Below are positions 37,081 to 47,249 of a stretch of DNA of 64,000 nucleotides, piece by piece. Location of the stretch: NCBI GenBank assembly GCA_029266425.1, contig JAQSWY010000024.1:1-64000 (forward strand). Reading direction: 5' to 3'. The translations under genes and the position numbers were made by a program. Origin of the DNA: Xanthobacteraceae bacterium. Lineage in GTDB: Bacteria; Pseudomonadota; Alphaproteobacteria; Rhizobiales; Xanthobacteraceae. Each line of letters opens with the position of its first letter. Position 1 is the first letter of the stretch. Below the pieces are notes generated by a model. It had not been told where the DNA came from. It was given only the letters and a program-made list of their open reading frames with translations, and did no database searches.

Positions 37081-38022
37081 TTAACGGGCGCGCATCATTG
37101 CATCCCACGGCGGATCGGCTGGGAAAATATCGGTCAGGAAGCCGACGAAGGCTTTGACGTTAGGATTCGCGCGTCGGCCTTCCGGCCAAAGCGCAGTGAT
37201 GGTCGAGCGCGGCACGAAATAGTCCCGCAGAAGCGGCACCAGCAGGCCGCGCTCGACATAAGGCGCGGCCGCGAAGGTCGGCGAGATGCCGATGCCGCCT
37301 CCAGCCGCGATGACCGCTGCCACCGCGTCGCTGACATCGGTGGTGATCGCGGCATCCGGCATGATCTCCAGCGTGCGGTCGCCGAGCTGAAACGACCAGC
37401 GCAGCGCCTGACCCGAGCTCTGGAAGCGAAAATTCACGCAATCATGGCCGTCGAGCTCGCCGGGATGCTGCGGCGTGCCGCGCCGGGCGAGATAGTCCGG
37501 CGAAGCGAAGGCGCAGATATTGTGCGGCGCCAGCGCGCGCGAGATCAGGCGGGAATCGGCAAGGTCGCCGACGCGGATCGCGACATCGATGCCCTCCTCG
37601 ATGAGGTCGACGAAGCGGTCGCCCAGCCTCAGATCGATCGCCAGCTTCGGATAGCGCGCGCGAAAGCGCGGCAGCGCGGGCGCGAGGATATGTACGCCGA
37701 TCGGCAAGGGCGCGGCGATCTTCAGCATACCCGCCGGCTCCGAGCGCGCGGCCACCGCCGCCTGCTCGATGGCTTCGGTCTCGCGCAGCAGGCGCAGCGC
37801 CCGCTCGTGCAGATCCCGCCCCTCGGGCGTAAGGGTCAGGGAACGTGTGGTGCGGCTGAACAGGCGGATGCCGAGACGATGCTCGAGCCGCTGCACGCTC
37901 TTGCTGATCGCGGAGGGCGAGACCCCGAGGGCCCGCGCCGCCGCAGTGTAGCTGCCCAGCGAGCCGGCCCGCGCGAAGGCGATGAGCCCGGTGAGGCGGT
38001 CAAGACTGATATGTTCCATCAT
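37081..38022 (-). CDS. LysR-family regulator
   Basis: A 313-residue LysR regulator starting [20 protein letters not shown], with the recognition region [20 protein letters not shown] and an effector domain from about residue 95 ([20 protein letters not shown]). It is divergent from the SDR-OYE-NTF2 operon with 107 bases between starts. LysR regulators of this branch commonly control a divergent oxidoreductase. Confidence 0.93.
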   Translation of the reverse strand: MMEHISLDRLTGLIAFARAGSLGSYTAAARALGVSPSAISKSVQRLEHRLGIRLFSRTTRSLTLTPEGRDLHERALRLLRETEAIEQAAVAARSEPAGMLKIAAPLPIGVHILAPALPRFRARYPKLAIDLRLGDRFVDLIEEGIDVAIRVGDLADSRLISRALAPHNICAFASPDYLARRGTPQHPGELDGHDCVNFRFQSSGQALRWSFQLGDRTLEIMPDAAITTDVSDAVAAVIAAGGGIGISPTFAAAPYVERGLLVPLLRDYFVPRSTITALWPEGRRANPNVKAFVGFLTDIFPADPPWDAMMRAR

Positions 38023-38129
38023 GGAACAACAAAAGCGAGTACTGGCCTGATTATCAAGAGAAGAGCTGCTGAGTAAGTTCCTCGCAACAGGCGCACAGCA
38101 CGCGCCGCCCCTTTGAAAGGAACCTTCAA

Positions 38130-38852
38130 ATGACCGACACTCTCAGGGATCGCTCCGTCGTCATCTTCGGCGGCACCTCAGGCATCGGGCTCTCCGCCGC
38201 CCGGCAGGCCAAGGCCGCGGGCGCCAGGGTAACCGTGATCGGCTTCGATGCCGCTGGCGCCGAGCGCATCGGCACCGAGAACGGCTTCGCCGGCTGGCGC
38301 GCCGCCGATGTCACCAAGCCGGAAACCATCGCGGCGGCGCTCGCCGATATCGACCACGTCGATCATCTCGTGCTGCTCGCCGGAACCTTCGTGGCGGGCA
38401 CGATCCTAGAGGCGGATGTCGGCTATCTGCACCGTGCCTTTGACGAACGCATCTGGGCGGCGATGCACGCGCTGCGCGCCCTCGGCGATCGGCTCGACTC
38501 TGATGGCTCGGTGACCTTCATCTCCGGCGCGCTGTCGGATCGGCCGAACGCCTATGGAACGGCGGTGCTGGCCGCCGCGTCTGCAGCCATGGAAGCCTTC
38601 GCCCGCGGCCTCGCGCTGGAGCTTGCGCCCCGACGCTTCAACACCGTCTCGCCCGGCACCACCGACACGCCGCTGCTGACCCGCACCTTGGGTGACGGCC
38701 GCGAGGCCTATGTGGACGCGCTTAAGGAGAAGCTGCCGCTGCACCGTCTCGGCACGGCCGAGGAGGTCGGGGCCGCCGTGGTCTTCCTCATGAGCAACGG
38801 CTTCATGAATGGCGAGACCCTCCACGTCGACGGCGGCGCACGCCTCGTCTGA
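38130..38852 (+). CDS. SDR-fold protein lacking the catalytic Tyr/Lys
   Basis: A 240-residue Rossmann-fold protein. The cofactor-binding motif FGGTSGIG (residues 13-20) and the C-terminal [14 protein letters not shown] are typical. Where the Tyr-x3-Lys should stand, the alignment gives Leu147 and Ser151 ([20 protein letters not shown]), so normal SDR chemistry is doubtful. Members without the motif exist and may bind cofactor for another purpose. First gene of a unit with an Old Yellow Enzyme (18 bases downstream). The ATG follows GAAAGGAACC. Confidence 0.9.
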   Translation: MTDTLRDRSVVIFGGTSGIGLSAARQAKAAGARVTVIGFDAAGAERIGTENGFAGWRAADVTKPETIAAALADIDHVDHLVLLAGTFVAGTILEADVGYLHRAFDERIWAAMHALRALGDRLDSDGSVTFISGALSDRPNAYGTAVLAAASAAMEAFARGLALELAPRRFNTVSPGTTDTPLLTRTLGDGREAYVDALKEKLPLHRLGTAEEVGAAVVFLMSNGFMNGETLHVDGGARLV

Positions 38853-38870
38853 ACACCGCGGAGATCCATT

Positions 38871-39980
38871 ATGCCCACGCTTTTCGATCCGTTCCGGCTC
38901 GGTGCCATCACCGCGCCGAACTGCATCCTTATGGCGCCAATGACTCGCGCCCGTGGCTCCCGCAAGCACCTGCCGACGCCGATCATGGCCGAGTATTACG
39001 CCCAGCGCGCCTCGGCCGGGCTAATCATCAGCGAAGCCATCGGCATCTCGCGGCAGGGCCTTGGCTGGCCCTATGCGACCGGCCTGTGGAGCCGCGAGCA
39101 TATCGCCGGCTGGCGTGAGGTGACGGACGCCGTGCACGGAGCGGGCGGTCGCATCATTGCCCAGCTCTGGCACATGGGGCGTGTGGTGCATCCGAGCTTC
39201 CTCGATGGCGCGCAGCCGGTCTCGGCCTCGGTCACCACCGCTCCGGGCCACGCCCACACCTATGCCGGCAAGCAGCCCTATGCCGCGGCGCGCTGCCTGA
39301 AGGCGGACGAGATCGCGAGCATCGTCGCGGACTACGCGACCGCCGCCCGTAATGCGCGGGACGCCGGCTTCGATGGCGTCCAGATTCACGCCTCCAATGG
39401 CTATCTGATCGACCAGTTTCTGCGCGACAGCGCCAATTTCCGTGGCGATGCCTATGGCGGCTCGATCGCCAACCGCATCCGCCTGCTGAGCGAGGCGACC
39501 CAGGCGGTGGCCGATGCCATTGGCGCTGATCGGACCGGGGTCCGGCTCTCGCCCAATGGCGAGACGCAAGGGGTGCGCGACAGCAATCCGCTGGCGCTGT
39601 TCATCGCGGCGGCGCAGGTCCTCTCGGCGATCGGCATCGCTCATCTCGAACTGCGCGAGCCGCCGCTCGACGGCACCTTCGGGGCCGGCTACCTCGATCC
39701 GCTGGCCGCGCAGATCCGCCCCTACTTCAACGGGCCGCTGCTGCTGAACTCCGATTTCGATGCGGCACGCGCCGCCGCCGGGATCGCGGTCGGTACCGGC
39801 GACGCCGTCACGTTCGGGCGGCCCTTCATCGCCAATCCCGATCTGCCCCGCCGCCTGGCGGAGGGGCTTGCACTGGTGCCGGATGACCGCGAGACATGGT
39901 TCACCCAGGGGCCGAAAGGCTATCTCGACTACCCGCCCACAGGCCACGCATCCGTGAAGGAGCACGCAAATGTCGAGTGA
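38871..39980 (+). CDS. Old Yellow Enzyme family NADH:flavin oxidoreductase (alkene reductase)
   Basis: A 369-residue FMN-dependent ene-reductase that reduces activated C=C bonds or nitro groups. The barrel begins LFDPFRLGAITAPNCILMAP. Active-site elements are visible: QLWHMGRVVHP and IHASNGYLIDQFL (His-x2-Asn and Tyr), then GDAYGGSIANRIR and the phosphate-binding AVTFGRPFIANPDLP. The ATG is 18 bases after the SDR stop, and the end overlaps the NTF2-like gene by 11 bases. Likely role: detoxification of electrophiles. The native substrate is unknown. Confidence 0.95.
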   Translation: MPTLFDPFRLGAITAPNCILMAPMTRARGSRKHLPTPIMAEYYAQRASAGLIISEAIGISRQGLGWPYATGLWSREHIAGWREVTDAVHGAGGRIIAQLWHMGRVVHPSFLDGAQPVSASVTTAPGHAHTYAGKQPYAAARCLKADEIASIVADYATAARNARDAGFDGVQIHASNGYLIDQFLRDSANFRGDAYGGSIANRIRLLSEATQAVADAIGADRTGVRLSPNGETQGVRDSNPLALFIAAAQVLSAIGIAHLELREPPLDGTFGAGYLDPLAAQIRPYFNGPLLLNSDFDAARAAAGIAVGTGDAVTFGRPFIANPDLPRRLAEGLALVPDDRETWFTQGPKGYLDYPPTGHASVKEHANVE

Positions 39981-40344
39981 GACCGACTATGACGGGCTGC
40001 TGCGCGCCAATCTCGCGCGCGTGTTCAACGAGCGCGACGCCGTCAAACGCGACGCCGCCATCGCGGAGCTCTTCGTCGCCAATCCGGTGATGTATGAGCC
40101 GGACAGTGTGGTGGAGGGCCGGTCCGCCATCTCGGCCGTCGCCGGACATCTGCTCGAGCAGTTCGGCCCAAGCTTCCGCTTCACCCCGGCTGGACCTGCT
40201 GTCGGGCATCACGGACTAGCAGTGCTTCGGTGGGAGGCTGGCCCCGTGGGCGAACCCGTCGCCGTCACTGGGTCGGATGCCGCTCAAATCGTCGACGGCA
40301 GAATCGCGTGTCTCTGGGTGCTATTGAACACGTCGGCCGTCTGA
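39970..40344 (+). CDS. NTF2/SnoaL-like protein
   Basis: A 124-residue protein of the NTF2-like (SnoaL) cone fold: RANLARVFNERDAVKRDAAI, then LFVANPVMYEPDSVVEGRSA and the C-terminal VDGRIACLWVLL. It overlaps the ene-reductase gene by 11 bases and is last in the three-gene unit. Such proteins are isomerases, hydrolases or scavengers of small hydrophobic compounds; the role here is not known. Confidence 0.88.
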   Translation: MSSETDYDGLLRANLARVFNERDAVKRDAAIAELFVANPVMYEPDSVVEGRSAISAVAGHLLEQFGPSFRFTPAGPAVGHHGLAVLRWEAGPVGEPVAVTGSDAAQIVDGRIACLWVLLNTSAV

Positions 40345-40529
40345 AGTGGCTTGGATCTCGTAGGAACTCTACGGAGTCTGCTTTATGGACGTACTTCAGC
40401 GTCTGTTACTGGCGCGAGGCCGACTTGGCGGGCTCCGTGTCGAAGCCATCCGCCGCCAACCCGAATGGCCCGAGAACAATGTGCACGAATGCCGACAACC
40501 CACCCTAACGCCGCGTCCAACGAAAGTCT

Positions 40530-41486
40530 TCAAACCCTTAGCCAGCCCGCCACCCGTTCATCATTCGCATCCACCCACAAGCGCGCGGCCTCGCGCGGCG
40601 AGAGCCCTTGGACATTGACCAAGCGGTCCATTTCCGTAACCCCGTCAATGCCGAGATCGATGCGCGTCAATGCGGCGCGTGTCGGTTCCGGAAGCGCGTC
40701 GAAGCGTGCGCGCGGCGCCACGAGGGAAGCATAATTGGCGCCGCCGAGTACACCCCGCGGATCGGCGAGCGGACGCAACGCATTGCCATGATTGAGATAC
40801 TGCGGCGCCCATGTGGGGAACACGAGCCAACGGCGCTCAGCAAGGGCCGAATTCAATGCGCCGACCCATTCAACCTGTGTTCCAGGCCGCAGTGAGTAAC
40901 CGAGAGGCGCGAGACCATATTCCTGCACAGCATTTCTGGACACAGCCGTGATTGTGGCACCAGCACCGATCCCCTGGATGAGCTTGGTCATGCGGGCCGC
41001 CACTGGTGGCTTTGCCAGATCCTGAATCGAGCTCACATCATCCCCTGGCACAAAACTCGGCACCGCCCAGAAGAACCTGGCGCCTTCGTAGAGCCGTGCG
41101 ACCTCCATCGCCTGCGCGCCATAGCGCCGCCAATAGGCCCCATGCCCCTCGGGAAGCCATGCGGCGGCCATCAGGTCGATCTGCCCCTCGCTGAGCATCG
41201 GAAACATCTGCTCGTGAGGCCCTTGCAGCACCTCGACATGATGCCCGAGGCGCTCGAGCACGTCTTGTACGACGGCCCCCGTGACCGCGTAGAAGCTGAG
41301 GGACACCTGACCGAGGATGACGGGGCGGGGACCCGCCGTCTTGGCTCCGGCCGCCTTGGTGGCTAGAGCGCCTGTTCCGCCGATCAGGAGCGATCGCCGG
41401 GACAATCCCGCGCGGTCACGCGAAAAAGTCGGAGAGGTGGATCGTGACGTGCCTGCCCCGTTGGGCGAGCCTCTGTAATGTGCCAT
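40530..41486 (-). CDS. Glycine-betaine/choline-type ABC substrate-binding protein (orphan)
   Basis: A 318-residue periplasmic binding protein of the OpuAC/ProX family: VILGQVSLSFYAVTGAVVQD, then LSEGQIDLMAAAWLPEGHGA, the region that holds the ligand by aromatic residues in this family. A twin-arginine-type signal is visible (LSRRSLLIGGTGALA). ATG 41486 follows AAGGAAG; the frame stays open further upstream without support. No ATPase or permease gene lies nearby, so it must serve a transporter elsewhere or act as a sensor. It follows the VOC gene on the same strand (gap 77). Confidence 0.88.
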   Translation of the reverse strand: MAHYRGSPNGAGTSRSTSPTFSRDRAGLSRRSLLIGGTGALATKAAGAKTAGPRPVILGQVSLSFYAVTGAVVQDVLERLGHHVEVLQGPHEQMFPMLSEGQIDLMAAAWLPEGHGAYWRRYGAQAMEVARLYEGARFFWAVPSFVPGDDVSSIQDLAKPPVAARMTKLIQGIGAGATITAVSRNAVQEYGLAPLGYSLRPGTQVEWVGALNSALAERRWLVFPTWAPQYLNHGNALRPLADPRGVLGGANYASLVAPRARFDALPEPTRAALTRIDLGIDGVTEMDRLVNVQGLSPREAARLWVDANDERVAGWLRV

Positions 41487-41563
41487 GGCGCTTCCTTGAG
41501 CGGAGTGGCGGGGTAGGCAAGGCGAGTTGAAGTCCGTCGGCACGGCCGCAACATACGTGCTCG

Positions 41564-42448
41564 TCAGCCCCCGTTGGCGCTCGCCAAACGTCGCCTCGCC
41601 GCCAACGCATCGTCGAACGTCTTCTTTACCGGGCCGAGGGCCTGGACGAATTCCAGCTGCTCGCCCTCGCACCCCTTGCAGTAGATCAGCGTCCAGCCGG
41701 CCGACTGCCCCTCGGTGATCGGGTTGGAATTGGAATCGAGGGGCGCGGCCAGGCGCGCCTGCTCCGAGGTGACGGTGACGACGCGATTCGCCCTCACCTG
41801 CGTCATCCCGCGGCGCGCGGCATCCGCTTCCAGATCGCGGATGAACAGGTTGAAATCGACATCGTCGCGAAGGTGGAAGCAGATGTGCATCATGCGCGGG
41901 AAGGCCGGGCTCATATGATCGAGCGGCTCGGCGAAGCTGTTTCCGCCTCCCATCGGCTGCGCCGCGTCGCGATACTGCAGGAGCTCGATCACGACATTGT
42001 CGAACTGGATGAAGCGGACGTCGAGACGCTGCGTGCCGCCCTTGAGGTCGGGCACGCCGATCGTGCGCGGATTCACGCCCCGTTCGCGCGAGACGATTTC
42101 CTGATCCGTTAGCAACGTGTTGTGAATGCGCTCGCCGTGGAAGTCGCCGTCGCGCATCACCTCGGTGCCGCCGAGCACTTCGGTGTAGAATTCGAAGGCG
42201 CGGTCCATGTTCTGGACCGTCAGGCCGAAATGCTGCACGCCCTGAAGCCTGGCGCCAAGCGCGAGGGCGTTGCGGTTCCCCGCGGCGGCGGTCGCCGGAC
42301 TGGTGCTGGCGGCATTCTGGGCGGCGGCGGCGTTCATCGCGAGGGCGGTGCTCGCGATCCCGCCAATGGCAACGCCGCTTGCCGCTCGCAGGATCACACG
42401 CCGATCAAGATCCACTAACTCACGGAGTGCTTTGGGATTGTCCGACAT
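41564..42448 (-). CDS. Exported VOC-family protein with Tat-type leader
   Basis: A 294-residue protein. The N-terminus has a twin-arginine-like leader (DRRVILRAASGVAIGGIAST) ending in AAAAQ. Two VOC modules follow: LQGVQHFGLTVQNMDRAFEF and, later, MHICFHLRDDVDFNLFIRDL, with a putative Glu ligand in GEQLEFVQALGP. ATG 42448 has GGAGAT upstream. Export suggests action on an external compound. Probably co-transcribed with the binding protein downstream, and divergent from an MFS gene. Confidence 0.88.
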   Translation of the reverse strand: MSDNPKALRELVDLDRRVILRAASGVAIGGIASTALAMNAAAAQNAASTSPATAAAGNRNALALGARLQGVQHFGLTVQNMDRAFEFYTEVLGGTEVMRDGDFHGERIHNTLLTDQEIVSRERGVNPRTIGVPDLKGGTQRLDVRFIQFDNVVIELLQYRDAAQPMGGGNSFAEPLDHMSPAFPRMMHICFHLRDDVDFNLFIRDLEADAARRGMTQVRANRVVTVTSEQARLAAPLDSNSNPITEGQSAGWTLIYCKGCEGEQLEFVQALGPVKKTFDDALAARRRLASANGG

Positions 42449-42695
42449 GACATCTCCTGCGTTGCTGAGGCTGCGCTGCGTTGAAGCTTGCCTAGGATTA
42501 CGCTGAGGAAGGCGGTGCCGGTCGTTAAGAGTGGTCAAATTGGGTGAAGCGACCGCAGGTCCTTTCGCCCAGCGCCGCGAGGATTCTGCCCTCCTTCAAA
42601 GCGGTTGGCGCGACAGTTCCATTTTCGCGGGGCGGGTATTTTGATACACTTGCGGCGGAGCCGGGCGGCAAGGGGTGCGGGTCGGATCGGATGGC

Positions 42696-43883
42696 ATGAC
42701 GCATATAGCCGGACAGGTGATGCTGGTGCTGGGCGCCGGCCTCGGCATGTATGTCAGCATCGGGATCGTGCTGATCCACGGCTTCAGCGTCTTCATCGTG
42801 CCGATTGTCGAGGACACAGGCTGGAATCGTACCCATATCGCCGCCCTCTTGACGCCGGTCGCCGTTGTCAACGGGTTCATGTCGCCTGTGGTCGGCGCCC
42901 TGACGGACAGGATCGGACCGCGCCGAGTGCTCCTGATTTCGTCGATGACGACCGGGGCCGGTCTGATCGGGATCGGGCTTAGCTCGGATGCCTTCTCCAG
43001 TTTCGCCATTGCGCTCGTCGTGGCGAGCATCCTTGGCGGCGCACAAACGGGGGTGCCCTACACCTATGTCATTGTCGGGTGGTTCGAGGCGCGGCGAGGG
43101 CTGGCGCTGGGAGTCATGCTCTCCTTTGTCGGCCTTGGGATCGCGACGGTTCCCCCGATCCTGTCGGCCGTCATTGCGATGTGGGGCTGGCGCTCCGCCT
43201 ATATCGCGGCCGGTGTCGCGACGGCGCTGCTGACGCTGCTGATCGCGTTGCTGATCATCCGCGATCCGCCCGTGCGTCCGACAGCGGGTACCGGCGACGG
43301 CCACACGCTGGGCGAAGCCGCGGCAACGTCGAGCTTCTGGCTGATGCTCGGTGCATTCCTCTTGAACTATCTTGTCGCCGCGGCCGGATCGATCTCACTT
43401 CCGGTCATCCTGGCGGATCGAGGCGTCTCCCTTGCCAATGCCGCTATGGCCATGAGCCTTGTCGGCGCGACGTTCACCGTCACTCGACTTGGGTTCGGCG
43501 TACTGCTCGATCGATTTCCGGCCGGTCTTCTGACCAGCGTCGTCTTTCTCGCGCCCGTCATCGGACATCTGCTGCTCGCAGGCACCGATAACGCTTTGCC
43601 AGCCTATGTCAGCGCCATGTTTTTCGGGGTCGCCCTGGGAGCGGAGGGCGACGCGATGGGCTATCTGCTCGCCCAGCGCTTCGGAAGACGCAGCTTCGGG
43701 AAGATATTCGGGATCAACTACTTTGCGTTCACGGTCGGAGCCGGTCTTGGCCCGGCGCTTCTCCACTTCATCGCGGACGAGGGAAGGGAGTACTTCGCGG
43801 CCTTCACGACTTTTGCGGTGCTCGGCGCAGTGGCCCCGGTCCTGCTGGTCACGGATTGGAGTCGCTCTCGCCGTCGACTTTGA
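42696..43883 (+). CDS. MFS transporter (monocarboxylate-type)
   Basis: A ~395-residue inner-membrane carrier with about 12 spans. GFSVFIVPIVEDTGWNRTHI after helix 1 and LTDRIGPRRVL between helices 2 and 3 place it in the monocarboxylate/oxalate-related MFS branch; FEARRGLALGVMLSFVGLGI is its helix 4-5 signature. ATG 42696 or GTG 42675 are both possible starts. Its 3' end overlaps the end of the convergent ATPase-type regulator by 35 bases. Substrate unknown. Confidence 0.9.
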   Translation: MTHIAGQVMLVLGAGLGMYVSIGIVLIHGFSVFIVPIVEDTGWNRTHIAALLTPVAVVNGFMSPVVGALTDRIGPRRVLLISSMTTGAGLIGIGLSSDAFSSFAIALVVASILGGAQTGVPYTYVIVGWFEARRGLALGVMLSFVGLGIATVPPILSAVIAMWGWRSAYIAAGVATALLTLLIALLIIRDPPVRPTAGTGDGHTLGEAAATSSFWLMLGAFLLNYLVAAAGSISLPVILADRGVSLANAAMAMSLVGATFTVTRLGFGVLLDRFPAGLLTSVVFLAPVIGHLLLAGTDNALPAYVSAMFFGVALGAEGDAMGYLLAQRFGRRSFGKIFGINYFAFTVGAGLGPALLHFIADEGREYFAAFTTFAVLGAVAPVLLVTDWSRSRRRL

Positions 43884-46830
43884 CCGTCGGATAGACATCG
43901 TTTGCGGCAGGGCAGGCAACAGGCCTTCTTGCGCGGGTGCTGATCGTCGCGACCGTGCGCCGGCCGCGAACGCGTCGCATATCATCGAGAAACCAACGGG
44001 CTTTCCGGACATCCCGCGTGCCGAAGCCTTCTCCGAAGCGGCTATAGGCCGATGACAGAACCCGTTCCGCCTGCTCGTGTTTGCCTGACCTATGCCAAAG
44101 TCCCGCGAGGCTGATGGCCGTGCGCAGTTCCCACGACGCTCCGCCCTGGCGACGCGCCCATTCGAGAGCCTGAAGGTAGTGTTCCTCCGCGGCGGCGCAT
44201 GTCGCTTCCGCAGAACACAGCACGTCGCCCTTGATCCGCAGCAACTCCGGCATGCACCAGACTTCCGCGGTGCTTGCCGACAAGGCGATCGCATCATCGA
44301 TGGCCACACGTGCCGCCTCCACCTCGCCGTGAGCGGCGAGCCCTTCGGCAAGATTTGCCAAATGCGCCGGATAACGCATCCGCATACCCACATCGAAGAG
44401 CTCCTGGAGGGCGTCGCGAAAGATGGGCAAGCCAGATGCATCGCCACGCTTGAGGAGCCACTCTCCGCGCAGGCATCGCCCCATCGCGGCCCAGACGGTC
44501 ATCGCGTGCCGTGCAACATGATCCTCGATCATCGCCAGCAACCGTTCCGCAGTGGCGAGATCCCCGACGAAAAGGGCGATGGGACATGCGGTGTGGACGA
44601 GGGCATTGCAGAGCGCGAGGGCATGGCCCGTGGCCTGCGCCTCCGCGAGCTGGCCGCGTGCCGTCTGGATAGCCTGGTCGGGGTATCCCTGCAGCCACAG
44701 GACATTCGCCAGGGTACCGCGCGCGGCAAGTCGCGGATCGAACTGAAACCGAGCGATGTCCGCCTGCACCAGCGGAGGGACATAGCGGTTGATCATCCGC
44801 TCCAGATGGTCCCGTGCTCCCGCAAAATCCCCCAGATAGCGGAGGGCGGTGCCGGCCTGCCGATCGATGTTGACGCTCGCGGCGAAATCTCTCCTGGCGA
44901 TGGCGACAGCGCGGATTCTCTCGACGATGGCGAGTGCCGAACGATGGTCTCCGGTCCAGGTGTGATAATCGCAAAGCCCCCAGAGGCATCGCAGTTGATA
45001 CTCGCCATCGTCGAGCTGCTCGGCGAGTTGCAGCGCCCTCGTCCAAACCTGTTTGACCTCCGGAAGCGGGCCGCGCGTATGGAGCAGCGCGGTGCCGAGC
45101 GCCGTGCGGAGTTTCATTTCGTCGCGGGCGCACAGGGATCCGTCTTTATCGCTTTCTAGTGCCTGCTCGACGCAGGCTCGGCACTCCTCGACGAGTGAAA
45201 GATGGTCCCAAAAGGGCATTGCAGCTACGGTCAGCGCGATCCCGATTGGAAGATCGCGATTGCCGGCAAAGGCCCAGCTCAGCGCGCTGCGGATATCGTC
45301 TATCTTGCGTCCGTAGCTGGCGAACCACTGGGGAGCGGGCCGGGTTCCCCATTCCGTCGCGGCCCGTTCGGCGACAGCACGAAGGTGCTCGGCGTGCCGC
45401 CGGCGGGAACGGTCGAGTTCGCCGTGTTCCGTCAGCTTGATGAGAGCGTACTGGCGGGTGGTGTCGAGCAGGCGGTAGTGTGTTTCCGTTCCGCCAGCTT
45501 CAGCGGATACAAGAGATTTGCTGACGAGACCTGCCAGAGCTTCGACGACCGCTATATTGTCCAGCTTGTCATCCGTCCCGACGGCGCATGCCGATTCAAG
45601 CCCGAACGTGCCAGCAAAAACGGAGAGCCGCTGAAAGAGCTGGCGTTCGGTGTCGGACAGGAGATGGTAGCTCCAGTCCAACGTCGCTGCGAGGGTCTGA
45701 TGTCGCTCCGGGCCCGTCCGCGGCCCCTTCAGCAGGCGAAAGCGATCATCAAGCAGGTTCAGTATCTCGCGTACCGTGAACGCATCGACGTGGCTGGCGG
45801 CGAGTTCGATCGCGAGAGCCATTCCGTCAAGCTTGCGGCAAATCTCGGCGATCGCCGGCGCCTGATCGTCATCGGCGGTGAAATCCTTCGAGCATGCCGC
45901 GGCGCGTTCGATGAAGAGCCGGACCGCAGGGAAGGCAATGACGTCGGCGATTCCCAGCTCACGCGAATCCGGCGGCGTCTCCAGGGGTGACAGGCGGTAT
46001 ATCTGCTCGCCGCGCGCTCGAAGCGGCTCGCGGCTTGTCGCGAGGATGCGTGCGCCGGCGGCATCGGCGAGGATCTGTTCAGCGCTGGATGCGACGGCGT
46101 CGATCACGTGCTCGCAATTGTCGAGCACGAGCATAACGCTCTTCTCCTTCAAGTAAGCGCTCAAAGCCGTCTGAATATTGGCTGAGTGAACGGGAAGGCG
46201 GATGGCGGTGGCGATTGCGCTCGGCACCAATGTCGGGTCACTCAAGGTCGCGAGGTCGACAAACCAGACGCCATGCTCGGCGGACGGAATCGCCCGCTCG
46301 GCCACCGCGAGGGCGACGGTCGTCTTTCCGATGCCGCCGGCACCGACGATCGTGACCAGCCGCGTCGCCTCACATTGCCGGTAAACGGCGTCGATTACCT
46401 CGTCTCGTCCGACAATGCGGCTTGTCGCACTCGGCAGATTGTGCGTGTGCGAACTCGTCGAGGCGGTGTGACGCAATAGGGCGTCACGCTCGGACGTATG
46501 CACGGCAGAGACGAAACGATAACCCCTGCCGCTCACGGTCGCTATGTAACGGACACCGCCTTGCCCTTCCCTGAGGGCTCGTCGAAGTGCGGCGATGTTG
46601 ACCTTGAGGTTGCTGTGCTCGACGAAGGTATTCGGCCAAGCCCGCGAGAACAGTTCGCTTTTGCTGACGAGTTCGCCTGGACGCTCGACGAGGGCGGTCA
46701 AAAGCTCCAGCGCGCGGCCACCGACGCGGACCTGTGTCTCGCCCTCCGTGAGCAGCTGAAGCTCGGGGACAAGAACAAAAGGCCCGAAAGAAAAAGAACG
46801 CTGGGGCGAGCCGGTAGAACGCTCCGTCAC
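43849..46830 (-). CDS. Winged-helix ATPase-type transcriptional regulator
   Basis: A 993-residue regulator in three parts. An OmpR-type winged helix is N-terminal (FGPFVLVPELQLLTEGETQV, then LKVNIAALRRALREG and YIATVSGRGYRF). An NB-ARC/STAND ATPase follows with Walker A VGAGGIGKTT, Walker B SVMLVLDNCEH and sensor ARILATSREPLRARGE. The C-terminal ~480 residues are helical TPR-like repeats. This is a known layout of large signal-integrating regulators. I chose GTG 46830 (GGAGATGGG upstream); ATG 46896 would add 22 unlikely residues. It is divergent from the aldo/keto reductase gene 419 bases away, a probable target. The 3' end overlaps the MFS gene. Confidence 0.9.
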   Translation of the reverse strand: MTERSTGSPQRSFSFGPFVLVPELQLLTEGETQVRVGGRALELLTALVERPGELVSKSELFSRAWPNTFVEHSNLKVNIAALRRALREGQGGVRYIATVSGRGYRFVSAVHTSERDALLRHTASTSSHTHNLPSATSRIVGRDEVIDAVYRQCEATRLVTIVGAGGIGKTTVALAVAERAIPSAEHGVWFVDLATLSDPTLVPSAIATAIRLPVHSANIQTALSAYLKEKSVMLVLDNCEHVIDAVASSAEQILADAAGARILATSREPLRARGEQIYRLSPLETPPDSRELGIADVIAFPAVRLFIERAAACSKDFTADDDQAPAIAEICRKLDGMALAIELAASHVDAFTVREILNLLDDRFRLLKGPRTGPERHQTLAATLDWSYHLLSDTERQLFQRLSVFAGTFGLESACAVGTDDKLDNIAVVEALAGLVSKSLVSAEAGGTETHYRLLDTTRQYALIKLTEHGELDRSRRRHAEHLRAVAERAATEWGTRPAPQWFASYGRKIDDIRSALSWAFAGNRDLPIGIALTVAAMPFWDHLSLVEECRACVEQALESDKDGSLCARDEMKLRTALGTALLHTRGPLPEVKQVWTRALQLAEQLDDGEYQLRCLWGLCDYHTWTGDHRSALAIVERIRAVAIARRDFAASVNIDRQAGTALRYLGDFAGARDHLERMINRYVPPLVQADIARFQFDPRLAARGTLANVLWLQGYPDQAIQTARGQLAEAQATGHALALCNALVHTACPIALFVGDLATAERLLAMIEDHVARHAMTVWAAMGRCLRGEWLLKRGDASGLPIFRDALQELFDVGMRMRYPAHLANLAEGLAAHGEVEAARVAIDDAIALSASTAEVWCMPELLRIKGDVLCSAEATCAAAEEHYLQALEWARRQGGASWELRTAISLAGLWHRSGKHEQAERVLSSAYSRFGEGFGTRDVRKARWFLDDMRRVRGRRTVATISTRARRPVACPAANDVYPTVKVDGESDSNP

Positions 46831-47249
46831 ACTCGGCCCATCTCCGTTTCCGAATAGAAGGATAACCACGCGACAAGCGCAGTGGCGCGAAAGCATTGAT
46901 TTCTACCATCCCGACCACCCATTGGCGAGAGCAGGCGAGGGTACCATTCCTGCATTGCCGAGCATGCCCGTTCTTCCGACAATCGACATTCCTGATGAAG
47001 TGGTTGCCGTCGGCGTCCGTGGCGGCGCGATCCGAAATTGGCTTCGCCCCTGCCCGCCGGACGGCAGCGCCAATATCGCGGCGCGACGGACGTGGCACGA
47101 AGAGGAGCGAAGTGCCGAGGTCGGTTCACCGAATTTTACGGAAAGCGACTTCGCCCCTCGGCAGCCTCGTTCTAGCAATGGGTGTTCGCAGCCGCGCGCG
47201 TCGACGACCGCCAAGACGTGATCCATATGAGCAGACCGGAGGAGCCAAC
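46831..47249. other. Divergent promoter region between regulator and aldo/keto reductase
   Basis: About 420 bases without a convincing gene; the frames through it are GC-driven. It must hold the promoters of both flanking genes. I see no clear long palindrome. Confidence 0.5.
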
